The translations under genes and the position numbers were made by a program. From Strigamia acuminata (taxonomy: Eukaryota > Arthropoda > Chilopoda > Geophilomorpha > Linotaeniidae), in NCBI GenBank assembly GCA_949358305.1, contig OX442320.1, positions 2,930,259 through 2,994,258 of the forward strand: a stretch of 64,000 bases of DNA, in the 5' to 3' direction. Shown here piece after piece: positions 20,177 through 30,766 of the stretch. How positions within the stretch are numbered: the stretch's first letter is position 1; each line of letters opens with the position of its first letter. The notes below the pieces were generated by a model. That model saw only the letters and a list, made by a program, of their open reading frames with translations. It was not told the DNA's origin and ran no database searches.

Positions 20177-23100
20177 TCAGTAGAAATGGCGATAGTTTTT
20201 TCGTTTCTGCGGTCTGAGTCTGCGCGACCGGATATCGTCATTCTGTGTACCTACGCCCTCTGGTGGCAGGTTTTTAAGTTGGTTTTCACTTGTTCCTATC
20301 AAAGGCTGTGGTTCAAATAGTGATTTCAATGAGATTTGTTCTGTGTCATCTATATAACGTTCTTTTGGTTTATTTTTCACTATTTTTACTGGTTTTTCAA
20401 TATTTTCAACTACAATTTCACCTTTTTTACTGATTTTCTTCACTTTATCAGCAAATTTCACTTTCTTTTCTGGCATATCCTTCAAAACTTCATCTATTTC
20501 CTCTTCAATTCGCTCCTTATATGGTTTTAACCTTTCTACATTCACTATATCACTTTTCTTTCTTGTAGAATTGATAATTTCATAGTCATTAGGTGCAGTT
20601 CTTCGCACAATTTCATACGGGCCGGAAAATTGCGGTAAAAGCTTCTCTGATAAGCCAACTTTTCTGTTGATGGTTTTCAGATAAACCAATTCACCTGGTT
20701 CAAACTCTTTGTTGACTCTATCCTCATCAAATCTTTTCTTACTTTTTACAGATTGTTTTTCAAGTCTCTCATTTGCAATTTTCCTGGCTGCTCGAATGAA
20801 TTTTGCTGTCCTTAAGGTAAATTCTTTCTGTGGCAGGTCCAAATTAACATCTACTGTCAAATCCACATCATATCCACGAAGTAAATAGTGTGGTGTATAT
20901 CCTGTTGTTTCATGAACGGCCGTGTTATATGAAAACAGGAGAAATGGAAGAAATTCGTCCCAGTCAGTGTGTTCTTCATTAACATAACTTTGCAACATTT
21001 TTGCGAATGTCGCATTAAATCTCTCAGTTAATCCATTTGTTCTTGGATGGTATCCTGACGTAGTTTTATGCAAACTTTTAAACATATTTGAGACTTCTTC
21101 AACCATTTTATTCCTGTATTCGGTTCCACGGTCGCTTAGGATTTCTCTTGGGCTGCCTTCTTTCAGAATAACTTCGTAAAGCAATGTTTTTGCTGCTTCT
21201 AACGCTGTAGCTGCTGCTGCTGGTCTAGCTATTGCATTTCTAGAAAGATAATCAGTTACAACAAAAACATGTTTATTTCCAAGACGTGATAATGGAAAAG
21301 GTCCAAGTGTATCTATTCCAATTCGCTCAAAAGGTTTTGAGACTGTTGACCATGGCTGCATTAATCCTTTAGCTGGCGTTGTCATTGTTTTTGCTTTTGC
21401 GCAGTGTTGGCAGGACAAGACGTAATTTCTGACATCTTTGTAGATTCTTGTCCAAAAAAATCGCGTTCTTATCCGTTTCCACGTTTTTGCCAATCCCAAA
21501 TGAGCTCCTAGTAATCCATCGTGCATTTCATACAATACATCTTTTTGAAGTTGTTTTGGGACTACTAGTAATAAATCTTCCATGTTCAGGGAACTGTTAA
21601 GTTTTTTCTTCCTGAACAATGTTTTGTTTTGAAGAACGAACTGTTTTAGTGGTCGTCTTCTTTTTCTTGGAAATTGCTCTTGGTCTTCTAGCGCTGTTAT
21701 TAGGTCCAGTAGTTTGGGATCCTTCCTCTGTTCAACAGGGAGGTCCAAGTTTTCTAAGAAAAGCGAAGGTAATTTTTCTATTTCTTCTTCACTCAATTCT
21801 TCCTGGATCCTACTTAAAGCATCGGCATCTGTGTGTTTCTTGCCGCTTTTATGAAATATTTCAAAATCACACTCAGCTAGTTGCAGCGCCCACCTGGCTA
21901 GACGTCCATTTGGATTTCGGACTCCTTTCAGCCATTGGAGGGCAGAATGGTCGGTAATAATTTGGAATTTCTGTCCATATAAGTACGGTCTAAACTTTTC
22001 AATAGCAAAAATGATTGCTAACATTTCCCTATCAGTTGCAGTGTAATTCATTTCTGCTGTGCTCATCATACGACTTGCATAAGCGATAACACGCTCTTGA
22101 TTGTTAACTTTTTGCTTCAAAATAGCTCCTAATCCATAGGCACTTGCATCGCATGAAATCATGAAGGGCTGAGTAAAGTCTGGATGTGCTAACACCGGCA
22201 CTGTTATTAATGCTGTTCGAAGCGTGTGGAATGCTTTCTCATGGGGAGGTCCCCAATCAAATTTTTCATCTTTTTTGGTTAGATTCACCAGAGGTTTGGA
22301 AATGTCCGCAAAACCTTTAATAAATTTCCGGTAATACGAGCATAATCCTAAAAAACCACGTAGTTGTTTAACGTTCACAGGAATCGGAAACTTCGCAACT
22401 GAATCCAAATTCCTGGGATCCGGTGAAATACCTTCAGCATCAACCACATGTCCGAGATATCGTATGGTGTGTGTCGCAAACGTACATTTACTCAGCTTAA
22501 CTTTGAGATTCGCTGTTCTAAGCTTTTGGAAAACTGCCTCCAAATCAACGAGGTGCTGGTCGAAAGTCTTTGAAAACACTATCAAATCATCAAGATATGC
22601 AATGCATACTTTTCCCAGGAGGTTACCCAGCACTTTGTTCATCAATTTTTGAAAGGCGGCTGGGCTGTTACATAATCCCATTCCAAGGACATTAAACTCA
22701 TAATGTCCGCTAGACGTGGTAAACGCTGTCTTTTCACGATCTTGTTCGTCTATTCCGACTTGGTGATATCCCTGGATGAGATCCATCATTGAAAAATACT
22801 TCGCACCCGCTAATTGATCTAGGGTGTCATCAATACGTGGTAAGGGATAAACCATTTTCTTTGTTACCGCGTTTAACCGTCTCCAATCAACACAAAATCT
22901 CCATTTGCCGTCTCTTTTCTTGACGAGTAGTACTGGTGCACTCCATGGGCTCTCAGATTCTCTAATGACTCCTTGCTCAAGTAACTTCTTTGTTTCAGCA
23001 TCCTCGATTTCTTTTTCCTTAATCGATCGTCTATAAGGTTGTAAATGGATTGGAGGAGAATCTCCAGTATCAATTCGATGTTTAATCGTGTGAGCTCTGC

Positions 23101-23902
23101 CTAAATCATTGTCAGTTTTTGCAAATCTATCTGAATTCTTCTCCAGCAACTGCAACATTAGCCCTTGTTGTGATAGCGTCATGTTATCATTCGCCATGGC
23201 TGTGCTAAAGTCAAATTGATTAACTCTGTTTTCATCAAGCACGCCAGACTCAATTACATAAAAGGCCTTTGCAATTGCTGAGTTTTTCCCTAAATAGATT
23301 GTCTTTTTAGTTGGATTTGCAATTCGCAGAACTCCTTCACCTTTTCTGAATTTAGTCAATGTTTTGCAACAAATTACTCCAAAACGGTCAATTACTCCAC
23401 TGAGTGGTTCTATAAAAAGTTCATCATCTACTTTCTTTGCAATTTTAATTGGAACTACACATTCATGTAATGCTGGAATTGTTATTGGTTTTAAAACTCG
23501 GGCTATGTAATTTACATCAGTATGATTCTTTGACATTGGGAAAACCTCTTGTTGTTCATCTTTTGGGCCTACAAAGATCTTCTGTTGGTCATAGTCGAGT
23601 TTACACTTTGCGGATCTTAAAAAATTGTCTCCTAGCAGCAAATGGCGTCCAAATCCATTAACGATCAATACGTCGATGGTGTGTTGTTGTTGTCCAACAT
23701 CAATGGTAATCCTGGTTTTTCCTTCTGGAACTATCAATGAGCCATCCACAACTCTCAATCTAACACCTGGACAAGGCTGATATTTGAGCTGCAGAGTTCT
23801 CACCAAATCTTCACTAATGATGTTGCGAAAACCTCCAGAATCCAAGACACCAGTGATTTCCATACCATTTAATACTACTGGAATCTGCAAAAGTTCATCC
23901 AT
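20177..23902 (-). CDS. pol: Gypsy-2 Pol polyprotein
   Basis: A frame of 1,241 codons from its first ATG. Retropepsin with DSGG near residue 21; reverse transcriptase with YLDD near 436; RNase H with CDASAYGLGAI; integrase zinc region (CQHCAKAK) and core with IDTLGPF, LSDRGTEY and NGLTERFN. The Lys-rich tail ends before a short basic run (RRLRPQKRKNYRHFY); no chromodomain is seen. Upstream the same frame is open without a stop to the slippery heptamer at 23,977-23,983, so expression as Gag-Pol is likely and the ATG at 23,902 is only a formal start. No damage seen. Confidence 0.95.
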   Translation of the reverse strand: MDELLQIPVVLNGMEITGVLDSGGFRNIISEDLVRTLQLKYQPCPGVRLRVVDGSLIVPEGKTRITIDVGQQQHTIDVLIVNGFGRHLLLGDNFLRSAKCKLDYDQQKIFVGPKDEQQEVFPMSKNHTDVNYIARVLKPITIPALHECVVPIKIAKKVDDELFIEPLSGVIDRFGVICCKTLTKFRKGEGVLRIANPTKKTIYLGKNSAIAKAFYVIESGVLDENRVNQFDFSTAMANDNMTLSQQGLMLQLLEKNSDRFAKTDNDLGRAHTIKHRIDTGDSPPIHLQPYRRSIKEKEIEDAETKKLLEQGVIRESESPWSAPVLLVKKRDGKWRFCVDWRRLNAVTKKMVYPLPRIDDTLDQLAGAKYFSMMDLIQGYHQVGIDEQDREKTAFTTSSGHYEFNVLGMGLCNSPAAFQKLMNKVLGNLLGKVCIAYLDDLIVFSKTFDQHLVDLEAVFQKLRTANLKVKLSKCTFATHTIRYLGHVVDAEGISPDPRNLDSVAKFPIPVNVKQLRGFLGLCSYYRKFIKGFADISKPLVNLTKKDEKFDWGPPHEKAFHTLRTALITVPVLAHPDFTQPFMISCDASAYGLGAILKQKVNNQERVIAYASRMMSTAEMNYTATDREMLAIIFAIEKFRPYLYGQKFQIITDHSALQWLKGVRNPNGRLARWALQLAECDFEIFHKSGKKHTDADALSRIQEELSEEEIEKLPSLFLENLDLPVEQRKDPKLLDLITALEDQEQFPRKRRRPLKQFVLQNKTLFRKKKLNSSLNMEDLLLVVPKQLQKDVLYEMHDGLLGAHLGLAKTWKRIRTRFFWTRIYKDVRNYVLSCQHCAKAKTMTTPAKGLMQPWSTVSKPFERIGIDTLGPFPLSRLGNKHVFVVTDYLSRNAIARPAAAATALEAAKTLLYEVILKEGSPREILSDRGTEYRNKMVEEVSNMFKSLHKTTSGYHPRTNGLTERFNATFAKMLQSYVNEEHTDWDEFLPFLLFSYNTAVHETTGYTPHYLLRGYDVDLTVDVNLDLPQKEFTLRTAKFIRAARKIANERLEKQSVKSKKRFDEDRVNKEFEPGELVYLKTINRKVGLSEKLLPQFSGPYEIVRRTAPNDYEIINSTRKKSDIVNVERLKPYKERIEEEIDEVLKDMPEKKVKFADKVKKISKKGEIVVENIEKPVKIVKNKPKERYIDDTEQISLKSLFEPQPLIGTSENQLKNLPPEGVGTQNDDIRSRRLRPQKRKNYRHFY

Positions 23903-23973
23903 AACGTGTAACTCGATGATTTCTAACTTTCTCTTTCTTCTTTTATTTTTGTTATTTCGTCTTTGTGGCCATT

Positions 23974-25257
23974 CTAGTTTCCCAATGCATTAGGTGGTCC
24001 ACCACGTGGGGCTCCTCGATTTCCTCGGCCTCGGTAATTTTCAATAAAATTTTTACCTTTATAGTTTGGATTTTTAGGATGGCCTTGGTTATTTGGATTC
24101 CCCTGTGGTCTTTGTCCTTGTGGTGGATTCCATTGCTGTTGTGGCGGATTCCACTGCTGTTGTGGATTTTGCTGTTGGAATCCTTGACCTGAGTTATTCC
24201 ACTGATTATTCCAATTGCCTCTGTTTTGACCTTTGTTGTTATTCCATCCTCTTCCTTGGTTCCTATTATTACTATTCCACCATCCACGTTGTTGTCCAGA
24301 TCGTCCTCTAAAGTTACCTCTATTGTAGAACTGGGCCTGGTTCGGATGTGGTGTATACCATTGGTTTTGGTAGAAGACGGGAGTAACCTCTGCATATTGA
24401 ACTTCCCCAAACTGCTGCTGTTGTCTTAGCACTTTGACCTCTGCTAACAACTCGTCTTTTGACTTATTGACGTCGCTCGGTTCAACTAACAAACTTGGTT
24501 TCACCTCGCCTGTTGTATCAACAGCTTTTTGCAGTAGGGTTAGCAAAACTTCTGCAGGGTCCTCACTGAATGCATGAGCTTCCAATAGTCCAAGTTGAGA
24601 TGTTAACTGATCCAATGTCTTTGGAAAATTGACTACCAATTTATCTCTAGTCACCTTTTTAAGTCCTTGAAACACATGAAATATCTTTTGTTCTTCAGTA
24701 AATGCTGGTCTTGCAAAAGAACATTCTTTTAATATTTTCTGCATATGTTCCAAAGCTGTCCCATCTTTGTGCTGCATTGCCTGTAATTTCGACAAAATTG
24801 TTGTTATTTGTCGTCTGAATTTTGCCTTCAACGCATCTTTCCATTGAATCCATGTTCTAGTCGGATGTTGTGGCAGTTGATCTAGATACCACGATGATGC
24901 GGAGGATTTCAGCACAATTGACAGATGTTTAATCCTTTCAGTGTCATCGGCGATCGTATCTTCATATCCGATCAACCATGTGTCAATATTCCCTGTAGCC
25001 GGATCAAAGTCAACTGGATTTCTTCTATTGACCACTAAATTTTGTAATACCGTCTGTATTGCTACTAGTTCTGGTGAAGCATTTGCCATTTTAATTGGTG
25101 ATTGTTCACTTTTAATTGTCACTTCTGGCTGAATAAGCTCTTTTAAGTCCTCAATCTCTTGGGCTGCGTCCTCAAATGCGTCGTCCAGATTTATCTGTGC
25201 ACTTTCCAAAAGATCACCCAATTCTAATTGTTCTTCAGGCAATAACCAATTATACAC
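23974..25257 (-). CDS. gag: Gypsy-2 Gag, RGG/Gln-Asn-rich tail
   Basis: Particle protein without a CCHC zinc knuckle. The N-terminal half is a capsid-like helical domain (TWLIGYEDTIADDTERIKHL, HMQKILKECSFARPAFTEEQ). The C-terminal third is dominated by Gly, Asn, Gln, Trp and Arg with RGG-like motifs (GNFRGRSGQQRGWWN), which may bind RNA in place of a knuckle. The start is uncertain: 25,257 is a GTG, the frame is open up to a stop near 25,522, and the first ATG in frame is at 25,089 (MANASPE...), giving 371 residues. It ends in TAG immediately after the slippery sequence. Confidence 0.88.
   Translation of the reverse strand: MYNWLLPEEQLELGDLLESAQINLDDAFEDAAQEIEDLKELIQPEVTIKSEQSPIKMANASPELVAIQTVLQNLVVNRRNPVDFDPATGNIDTWLIGYEDTIADDTERIKHLSIVLKSSASSWYLDQLPQHPTRTWIQWKDALKAKFRRQITTILSKLQAMQHKDGTALEHMQKILKECSFARPAFTEEQKIFHVFQGLKKVTRDKLVVNFPKTLDQLTSQLGLLEAHAFSEDPAEVLLTLLQKAVDTTGEVKPSLLVEPSDVNKSKDELLAEVKVLRQQQQFGEVQYAEVTPVFYQNQWYTPHPNQAQFYNRGNFRGRSGQQRGWWNSNNRNQGRGWNNNKGQNRGNWNNQWNNSGQGFQQQNPQQQWNPPQQQWNPPQGQRPQGNPNNQGHPKNPNYKGKNFIENYRGRGNRGAPRGGPPNALGN
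23977..23983 (-). promoter_or_regulatory. -1 frameshift heptamer G GGA AAC
   Basis: The last two sense codons of gag are GGA AAC, preceded by G and followed at once by the TAG stop (23,976-23,974). GGGAAAC fits the X XXY YYZ rule and is a known slippery sequence in retroviruses. Slipping back one base enters a frame that is open for 25 codons to the pol ATG and beyond. The downstream sequence is AU-rich and no obvious pseudoknot was seen. Confidence 0.82.
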
Positions 25258-25522
25258 ACCTGGATCTATTAGTCTTTTATTACGCTGCTCGGGAGTTTCA
25301 AGATCTTCCCTTTTTTGAATTTTTTGTTCTCCTTTGGATTTTGATCTATACTTCCGACCAGTTACTTTATCATCCAGTAAGTCCTTGGGTGTATTAGGTT
25401 CTCCTGGTTCCTTTTTTGAAAACAGATAATCCGTTACTACTTGTGAAAAGTTATAACGTTTGGATTCCGCAATCGTTAAATATTTAAGTTTGAAGACACA
25501 ATCCTTTGACTTGAAGCACTTT

Positions 25523-26333
25523 TAATTCACTTTTCCAATTTATTAACACTATAACTCTTTAACACACAGAACACTTTTCACTTTCTGAAAAATAATTCAA
25601 TAATTAAACACTTCAATTTTTACAGAAATGTTTCAAAACACTAGAACAATTCAATAATTAAACAATTCAATTTTCACGGTCATAATTACAAAAATATCAA
25701 AAAAAACAATTAATTTTCACGGTCATAATTACTAAATTTCATCAAAACTATTCAAGGAAAAATTTCTTATTAATAACACTTTACAAAAAAAATGCTCTGA
25801 AAAGAAAACAAATTCATTAATAAATATAAACAATATATTCTCTATTATTATTCAATTTTATCTTAACATCACAATTAAATTCTTCATTACTATTCAATTT
25901 CATTAAATTTTATCAAAATTCAATCAATAACACTATATTAATTCAATTCAAAGTCAAATATCACAGTAAATAACACTCAAATGCAAATTTATCCAATTTA
26001 AACACTCAAAACTTCTATTCTATTCTATTTTATTTTTTTAGACTTTATCAATTTTCAATCTAATTGACCTATTTATTCACTAGCAATGACTCACTCTCAC
26101 TTTCCTATCAATTTCACAAATGAATCACTCATATTCAAATTAGTTTGGGATTTCTCAAAATTTTATATGATTTTCAACGCTATTTTAAGCTAAATTTGCC
26201 AATTTTATGTGGTTTTTAATTCTAATTTCACTCATTTTACTCTAAATTTTGCAATTTTAATGATTTTAGCTCTAATTTTCGGGGTTTTTATTCTACTTTT
26301 GGTCCCGGGGAAAGAACCGCCATCTCCACCATT
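25523..26333 (-). other. Gypsy-2 leader and primer site
   Basis: An AT-rich leader of about 800 bases between the 5' LTR and gag, without a gene. Next to the LTR, the reverse strand reads TGGTGGAGATGGCGGTTC starting at 26,331, two bases inside the LTR edge. This is the expected place and start (TGG) for a tRNA primer site; the matching tRNA was not identified. Confidence 0.6.
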
Positions 26334-26905
26334 TGTTACGTGGATTCCGGGCCTGATCAGGTTTCCACGCAACGTTATTTTATTTGGGGTTTAGTGAGTG
26401 TGAAAGGAAAGAATGAGATTCATTTATGCTTTAAATTCAATTCAGATTTATTTGACCGGACAAACAAAGTTTGTTCGATCCCTTATAAATTCAGATACAT
26501 TTATTCTCAAATAGATCAGAATGTTATTTTGAATAAACTGTCACTTCTTACATTTGTCAAATGTACAACCTTTATTAATTGGGTTATGAACTACTGTGTG
26601 ATAACTTAATTTGGGTTCAATTGTTGCAGTTTATAGTCGGCAGCCGCTCTCTTTATTGAGGCAACATTAGACTCTCTAGATTCTGAAAAGCAAAGTGATT
26701 AGAGACCTGTCTTAGTGCTGGCTCCTTATTTATAGCAAATCTGCCATAAACCCCATAATTGAATTGATCGGTCCATCACATGGCGATGACGGAATCCAAC
26801 CGTCAGCGCCATCTGTGGCCGAAATTTAGCAACATTTAACCTAATAATGATTCGAATTACGTGCTACGAATCGCGCATCAATTGGCACGGTTCGTACACG
26901 TGACA
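26334..26905 (-). repeat. Gypsy-2 5' LTR
   Basis: 572 bases, TGTTACGTGG to CACGTGACA on the forward strand, matching the LTR at 18,606-19,177 with two differences. It is followed by the second ATAC. Confidence 0.95.
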
Positions 26906-27748
26906 ATACAGTCGTCAGCCCCTCGTAATTCAATGAGGTGCGACCAATTGTTTTCTTTAATGCCGCTTTAACGGAACGCACCATGCGCTCCCAGAAGCCA
27001 CCCCACCACGGCGCAATCTCAACAATAAATTTCCAAACTATTTTTCTTGAACTCAAAAATCGTTGGAGCTGTTCTGGCAATACATTTTCAAAAAACACAC
27101 GTAATTCCTTATCCGCTCTCTTAAAAGTCTTTGCATTATCTGAATAAATCGTAGCAGGGATTCCACGTCTTCCAATAAATCTCTTAAGTGCATCCACAAA
27201 ACGATCAGCAGACAAATTCGATAACAATTCAAGATGCACGGCTCTCGTGACCGCGCATGTAAATAAAGCAATATAAAGTTTCTCACCGCAATCGGAATAA
27301 AGTGGACCGGCAAAATCTACACCACACGTTTCGAACGGCGCACTTGGTGTTACTCGGTCGAGTGGCAACAATCCCCATCGCTCCTTGGCCAAACGCCCTT
27401 GTATTTTCCGGCAGCGCACGCATCGACACAATACTGCTTTTATTGTTTTCCTCGCGCTCGCGTCATCCAAAATCTCTCTCGAAAGTTGCACAGTGTGTCG
27501 GTGAGTCCTCCATGCATGGCACGCTCGTGTTCATCCTTGACTATTAATTTCGTGACATAATTATTACTTGGTAAGACGTATGGTTCCCGCACATCTCGTT
27601 CGACATCTGCCAGTGTCCATCGATGTGTAGCTCGCATTAACCCGTCTTCGTCCAGGATTGGCACCATTTGCGCAAGCACCGATGATCTTTCAATCATTTT
27701 CTTCTCGTGTAGGCACTTTAACTCTTGAGCAAAATTCAATTCTTGCAA
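26906..27748 (-). pseudogene. BEL-1 RNase H/integrase segment
   Basis: Two frames cover the integrase zinc region and core. 27,440-27,748 has the N-terminal part (YVTKLIVKDEHERAMHGG), and the frame ending at the Gypsy-2 insertion carries CVRCRKIQGRLAKERWG, GVDFAGPL, IYSDNAKTF and APWWGGFWERM, the BEL/Pao form of the DDE integrase. A one-frame change lies near 27,480. The integrase is cut at 26,906 and continues at 18,605. Confidence 0.88.
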
Positions 27749-27765
27749 ATGTCCAATTCAGTACT

Positions 27766-27845
27766 GCTCGCCTTTAATTATTTCGTTTCCAGTCAGCTCG
27801 CCTTTAATTATCTCGTTTCCAGTCAGCGCTCGCCTTTAATTTTAT
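27766..27845 (-). repeat. 30-base tandem duplication in BEL-1 pol
   Basis: A unit of GCTCGCCTTTAATTA plus TTTCGTTTCCAGTCA (forward strand) is present twice in full and a third time in part. It sits at the break between the RNase H and integrase frames and is the likely cause of the disruption. Confidence 0.8.
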
Positions 27846-29040
27846 CATTAGTTCTCAAATTCGTAATAAATCGAAATACCCATGCCGTTGCTCTTTTCAG
27901 TCTTGTCCACCGACTAAATCTCGTGCAGTCAATCACTTGGACTTTCTCGTTCACAGTATTCACAATTATTTCTTCGTTTTTGTCTATTTCCACCGCAATA
28001 TCGCTCTCGACTGGCCACTCGGATTCGTCTTTACTCAACCACTCAGGTCCCTCTTGCCAAAAAACATTATTAGTTAGTTCTTGCATTGTTACACCATGAG
28101 TCACCAGATCCGCTGGGTTTTCTTTGCCAGGACAATGGCGCCAGCAATCCTTGTCAGTTGTTTCACCGATCTCTTTCACTCGGTTGAAAACGAAGGTGAC
28201 TGGTCTGTTTTTGGTTTCTCTCAACCAATGCAAAACAATTTTCGAATTTGTCCACAATGTAATGCGACTGGATCCGAGTGTTGACTGTAACGTTGGCACC
28301 AAGCGAGCTGCAATTAGGGCACCCATTAACTCCAATTTCGGCAGTGTTAGTTCTTTCAATGGGGCCACACAACATCTAGAAATGACAAATTGACAATTAA
28401 TAGTTTTTGTTTCTTTATTTGTCACTCGAGTGTAGGCGACCACGCCATACGCACGAGGACTCGCATCGCAGAAAATGTGAATCTGTCTCTCTTCTAAATC
28501 ATCTCCCCAATTAAATAATTGCCTTGGAAAAGACAAACATTTAATTTCTGGCACTTGAATGTACCAGTCCGACCAGATTTTCCTCACATTCTCTGGGATT
28601 TCTATATCCCAACCCAAATTTAATTTCCACAATTGTTGGAAATAAATCTTTGCAGTGACTACAAATGGGTTTGCAAATCCAAGTGGATCAAAGATCATTG
28701 CTGTAAACCTGATAACCGACCTTTTTGTAAATTTAACAAGTTCCAATTCCCTTAACAAATCATTAGTTTCTAAACCCAATTGATCGGTTTCAGTATCCCA
28801 AGTTATACCAAGCACTTTGGCCTCTTTCTTTAAAACCAGGTCTTCTGAATTCGGATCGTCGTGAATAATCAATTTTCTTAATTCGGGGTCGCTCGATCGC
28901 CATTTTGTCAATTTCATATTACCCCTCTTCATAACTTCAGTACTTTCAGGATAAACTCGGACGGATTCTTCTGTGGTGTTTGTATTATTAACAAAGTCGT
29001 CGACATACAAATCTTCCTTCGCACGTGTCCGGAAACTCAT
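27823..29040 (-). pseudogene. BEL-1 reverse transcriptase/RNase H segment
   Basis: A frame of about 400 codons with the reverse transcriptase catalytic motif LYVDDFVNN at its start, the BEL/Pao connection ([21 protein letters not shown]) and an RNase H-like part ([42 protein letters not shown]). It is out of frame with the upstream segment: the two overlap at 28,988-29,040 and the frame change falls near 29,020, just before YVDD. No internal stop. Confidence 0.9.
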
Positions 29041-30742
29041 CTTCGTGCTTTTCTACGTGTTGCTTCACCGTGGCGTTGAGTAGGAACGGACTTGGTTTGG
29101 CGCCAAAGAGCACTCGAGTCTGTCGCAATTCGATTAACTCCACAGAGTCTTCGCCATTCCAGTCTTCTTCCAGCCAGAAGAAACGCGTAACATCACGCTC
29201 GTCCTCCTTCAGATGGATCCGGTGAAACGCCTTTTCAATGTCCGCAATCGTCCCGTATTTGCCCGTTCGAAATTTCAAAATCACATTAGTCAATTTAGGT
29301 AACATATTTGGCCCTGATGCGAGACAGTCGTTGAGGGAAAAACTCCCTTTTGCGTGCGAAGACGCGTCATAAACAATACGCAGCTTTGTAGTCGTGCGCG
29401 TTTCGTCAATCACAGGTCGATGTGGAATATAATAAATCGTATTTGATGTACTCACGCTTGGAACCTTCTCAACAATACCAGTTAGCAGTTGTTCATCGAT
29501 CACCTTATATTCCAGGTACAACTTCGGGTTTTTTCGAAAACGATTCATTAAGCTCCAAAATCGCTTTTTGGCTACTTCGCGGTTGTCGTCGAGTTCTTTC
29601 CTGTTGAGTTTCCATGGCAACCCGACCTCGTAGTGATCGTTCACCCATTTGATATTCTTGCCAAATTGTTCCAACGTGTCTAAATCGTCCACGCCCTGTT
29701 CCACCGTTTCGTGCTTAATTCCGACAGACTCGAGACTCCAAAAGCGCTCTAGAAGTTCATTCAAATGGTCAGTAAGTACAACCTTATTTACTCTAACCAG
29801 AGTGGACACGGTTTTCTCTGCTCCTGTCGTGGCTCCATGTAGTGTCCATCCGAATACAGTCTCGATTGCCATCAACTTCTCTTCGATTCGTTCTTGTCGG
29901 CCAGTCGTCACCTTCCAAAAATTATCACAACCGATTAAAATCGAAATACCATCATCAAATTGAATGTTTTTATCGGTGGCCAAAGTAAAATTTCTTTTCT
30001 CCAATTCGCTTAAGATTCTCGGATCAGTTCTTCCGCTCACCGACTCCATAATCCACGGTGATTCCATTGCTTCGAGTTCCAAACTGTAATTAGAGTTAAA
30101 GCAATTGTTAAGGGTAAATTTCACACGCTTTCGAGTTGTAATTGTCGGCTCAGTCTCTCCAAATGTTAACAATGCAATGTTCTGTTTTCCAATCTGCTCC
30201 AAACCCAATTCTCGCGACAATCGTTGGGTGATAAAGCTCTTCTGCGACCCGCCGTCAAGAAAACACTGCACTTTTCGTTTTTTTGTTGCCCCACAAGCTT
30301 CTACTACGAGGATCTGTAACATTAAAGTTGACTCTTGAACCTCCTGGTTGGCGACAGCTGCTGTTTTGGTGATTTCTGGTTCCTTCACTACCTCCGTATC
30401 GCATATGTACGTGTGATGGTTGCGTTCACACTTCTTGCATTTAAATTTTGATTTGCACATTCTCGAGATGTGGTTTTCTTTGAGGCATCGGTAGCACCTC
30501 CTCGCTTTCTTGCAAGCTTCCTTTCGTTCCTCGATGGTAAGCGGGCAATCAGGACTTGAATGCTCGGTCTTGTTGCAAAATGTGCATTTATAAACGATCG
30601 CCGACAATGCTGAAGCGGAACCATTCGGATTAGATTTATTTGTGAACTTCTTGTATACCTCTTCTTGTTTCTTGACAGCTGGGGCGTCCTTCTTTTCGTT
30701 CGTATCGCTCCTATCGTTGGTCGCTTTGGTTCTCTCGTGCAT
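28988..30742 (-). pseudogene. BEL-1 Gag C-terminus, protease and RT start
   Basis: Contains a paired zinc-knuckle region (CTFCNKTEHSSPDC, CYRCLKENHISRMC, CKKCERNHHTYIC), then an aspartic protease with CFLDGGSQKSFI, then the first half of the BEL/Pao reverse transcriptase (LRIVYDASSHAKGSFSLNDCL, GTIADIEKAFHRI, RVLFGAKPSPFLL). The frame stays open for 584 codons and then runs off frame near 29,020. It is in the same frame as the gag piece to its right, from which it is separated by a single TAG. Confidence 0.92.
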
Positions 30743-30766
30743 CGTAACTTCAAATTTGAAAAAGTT

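Larger units (their letters stand above)
18606..26905 (-). mobile_element. Gypsy-2, complete Ty3/Gypsy element nested in BEL-1
   Basis: An 8,300-base element on the reverse strand with 572-base LTRs, primer site, gag, -1 frameshift site, pol and polypurine tract. It interrupts BEL-1 within the integrase gene and carries a 4-base ATAC duplication. I find only two differences between the LTRs (GCGACA versus GCAACA, and GTGCGGG versus GTGCTGG), about 0.35 %, so insertion is recent relative to the decay of its host element. Both main ORFs are open. Confidence 0.95.
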
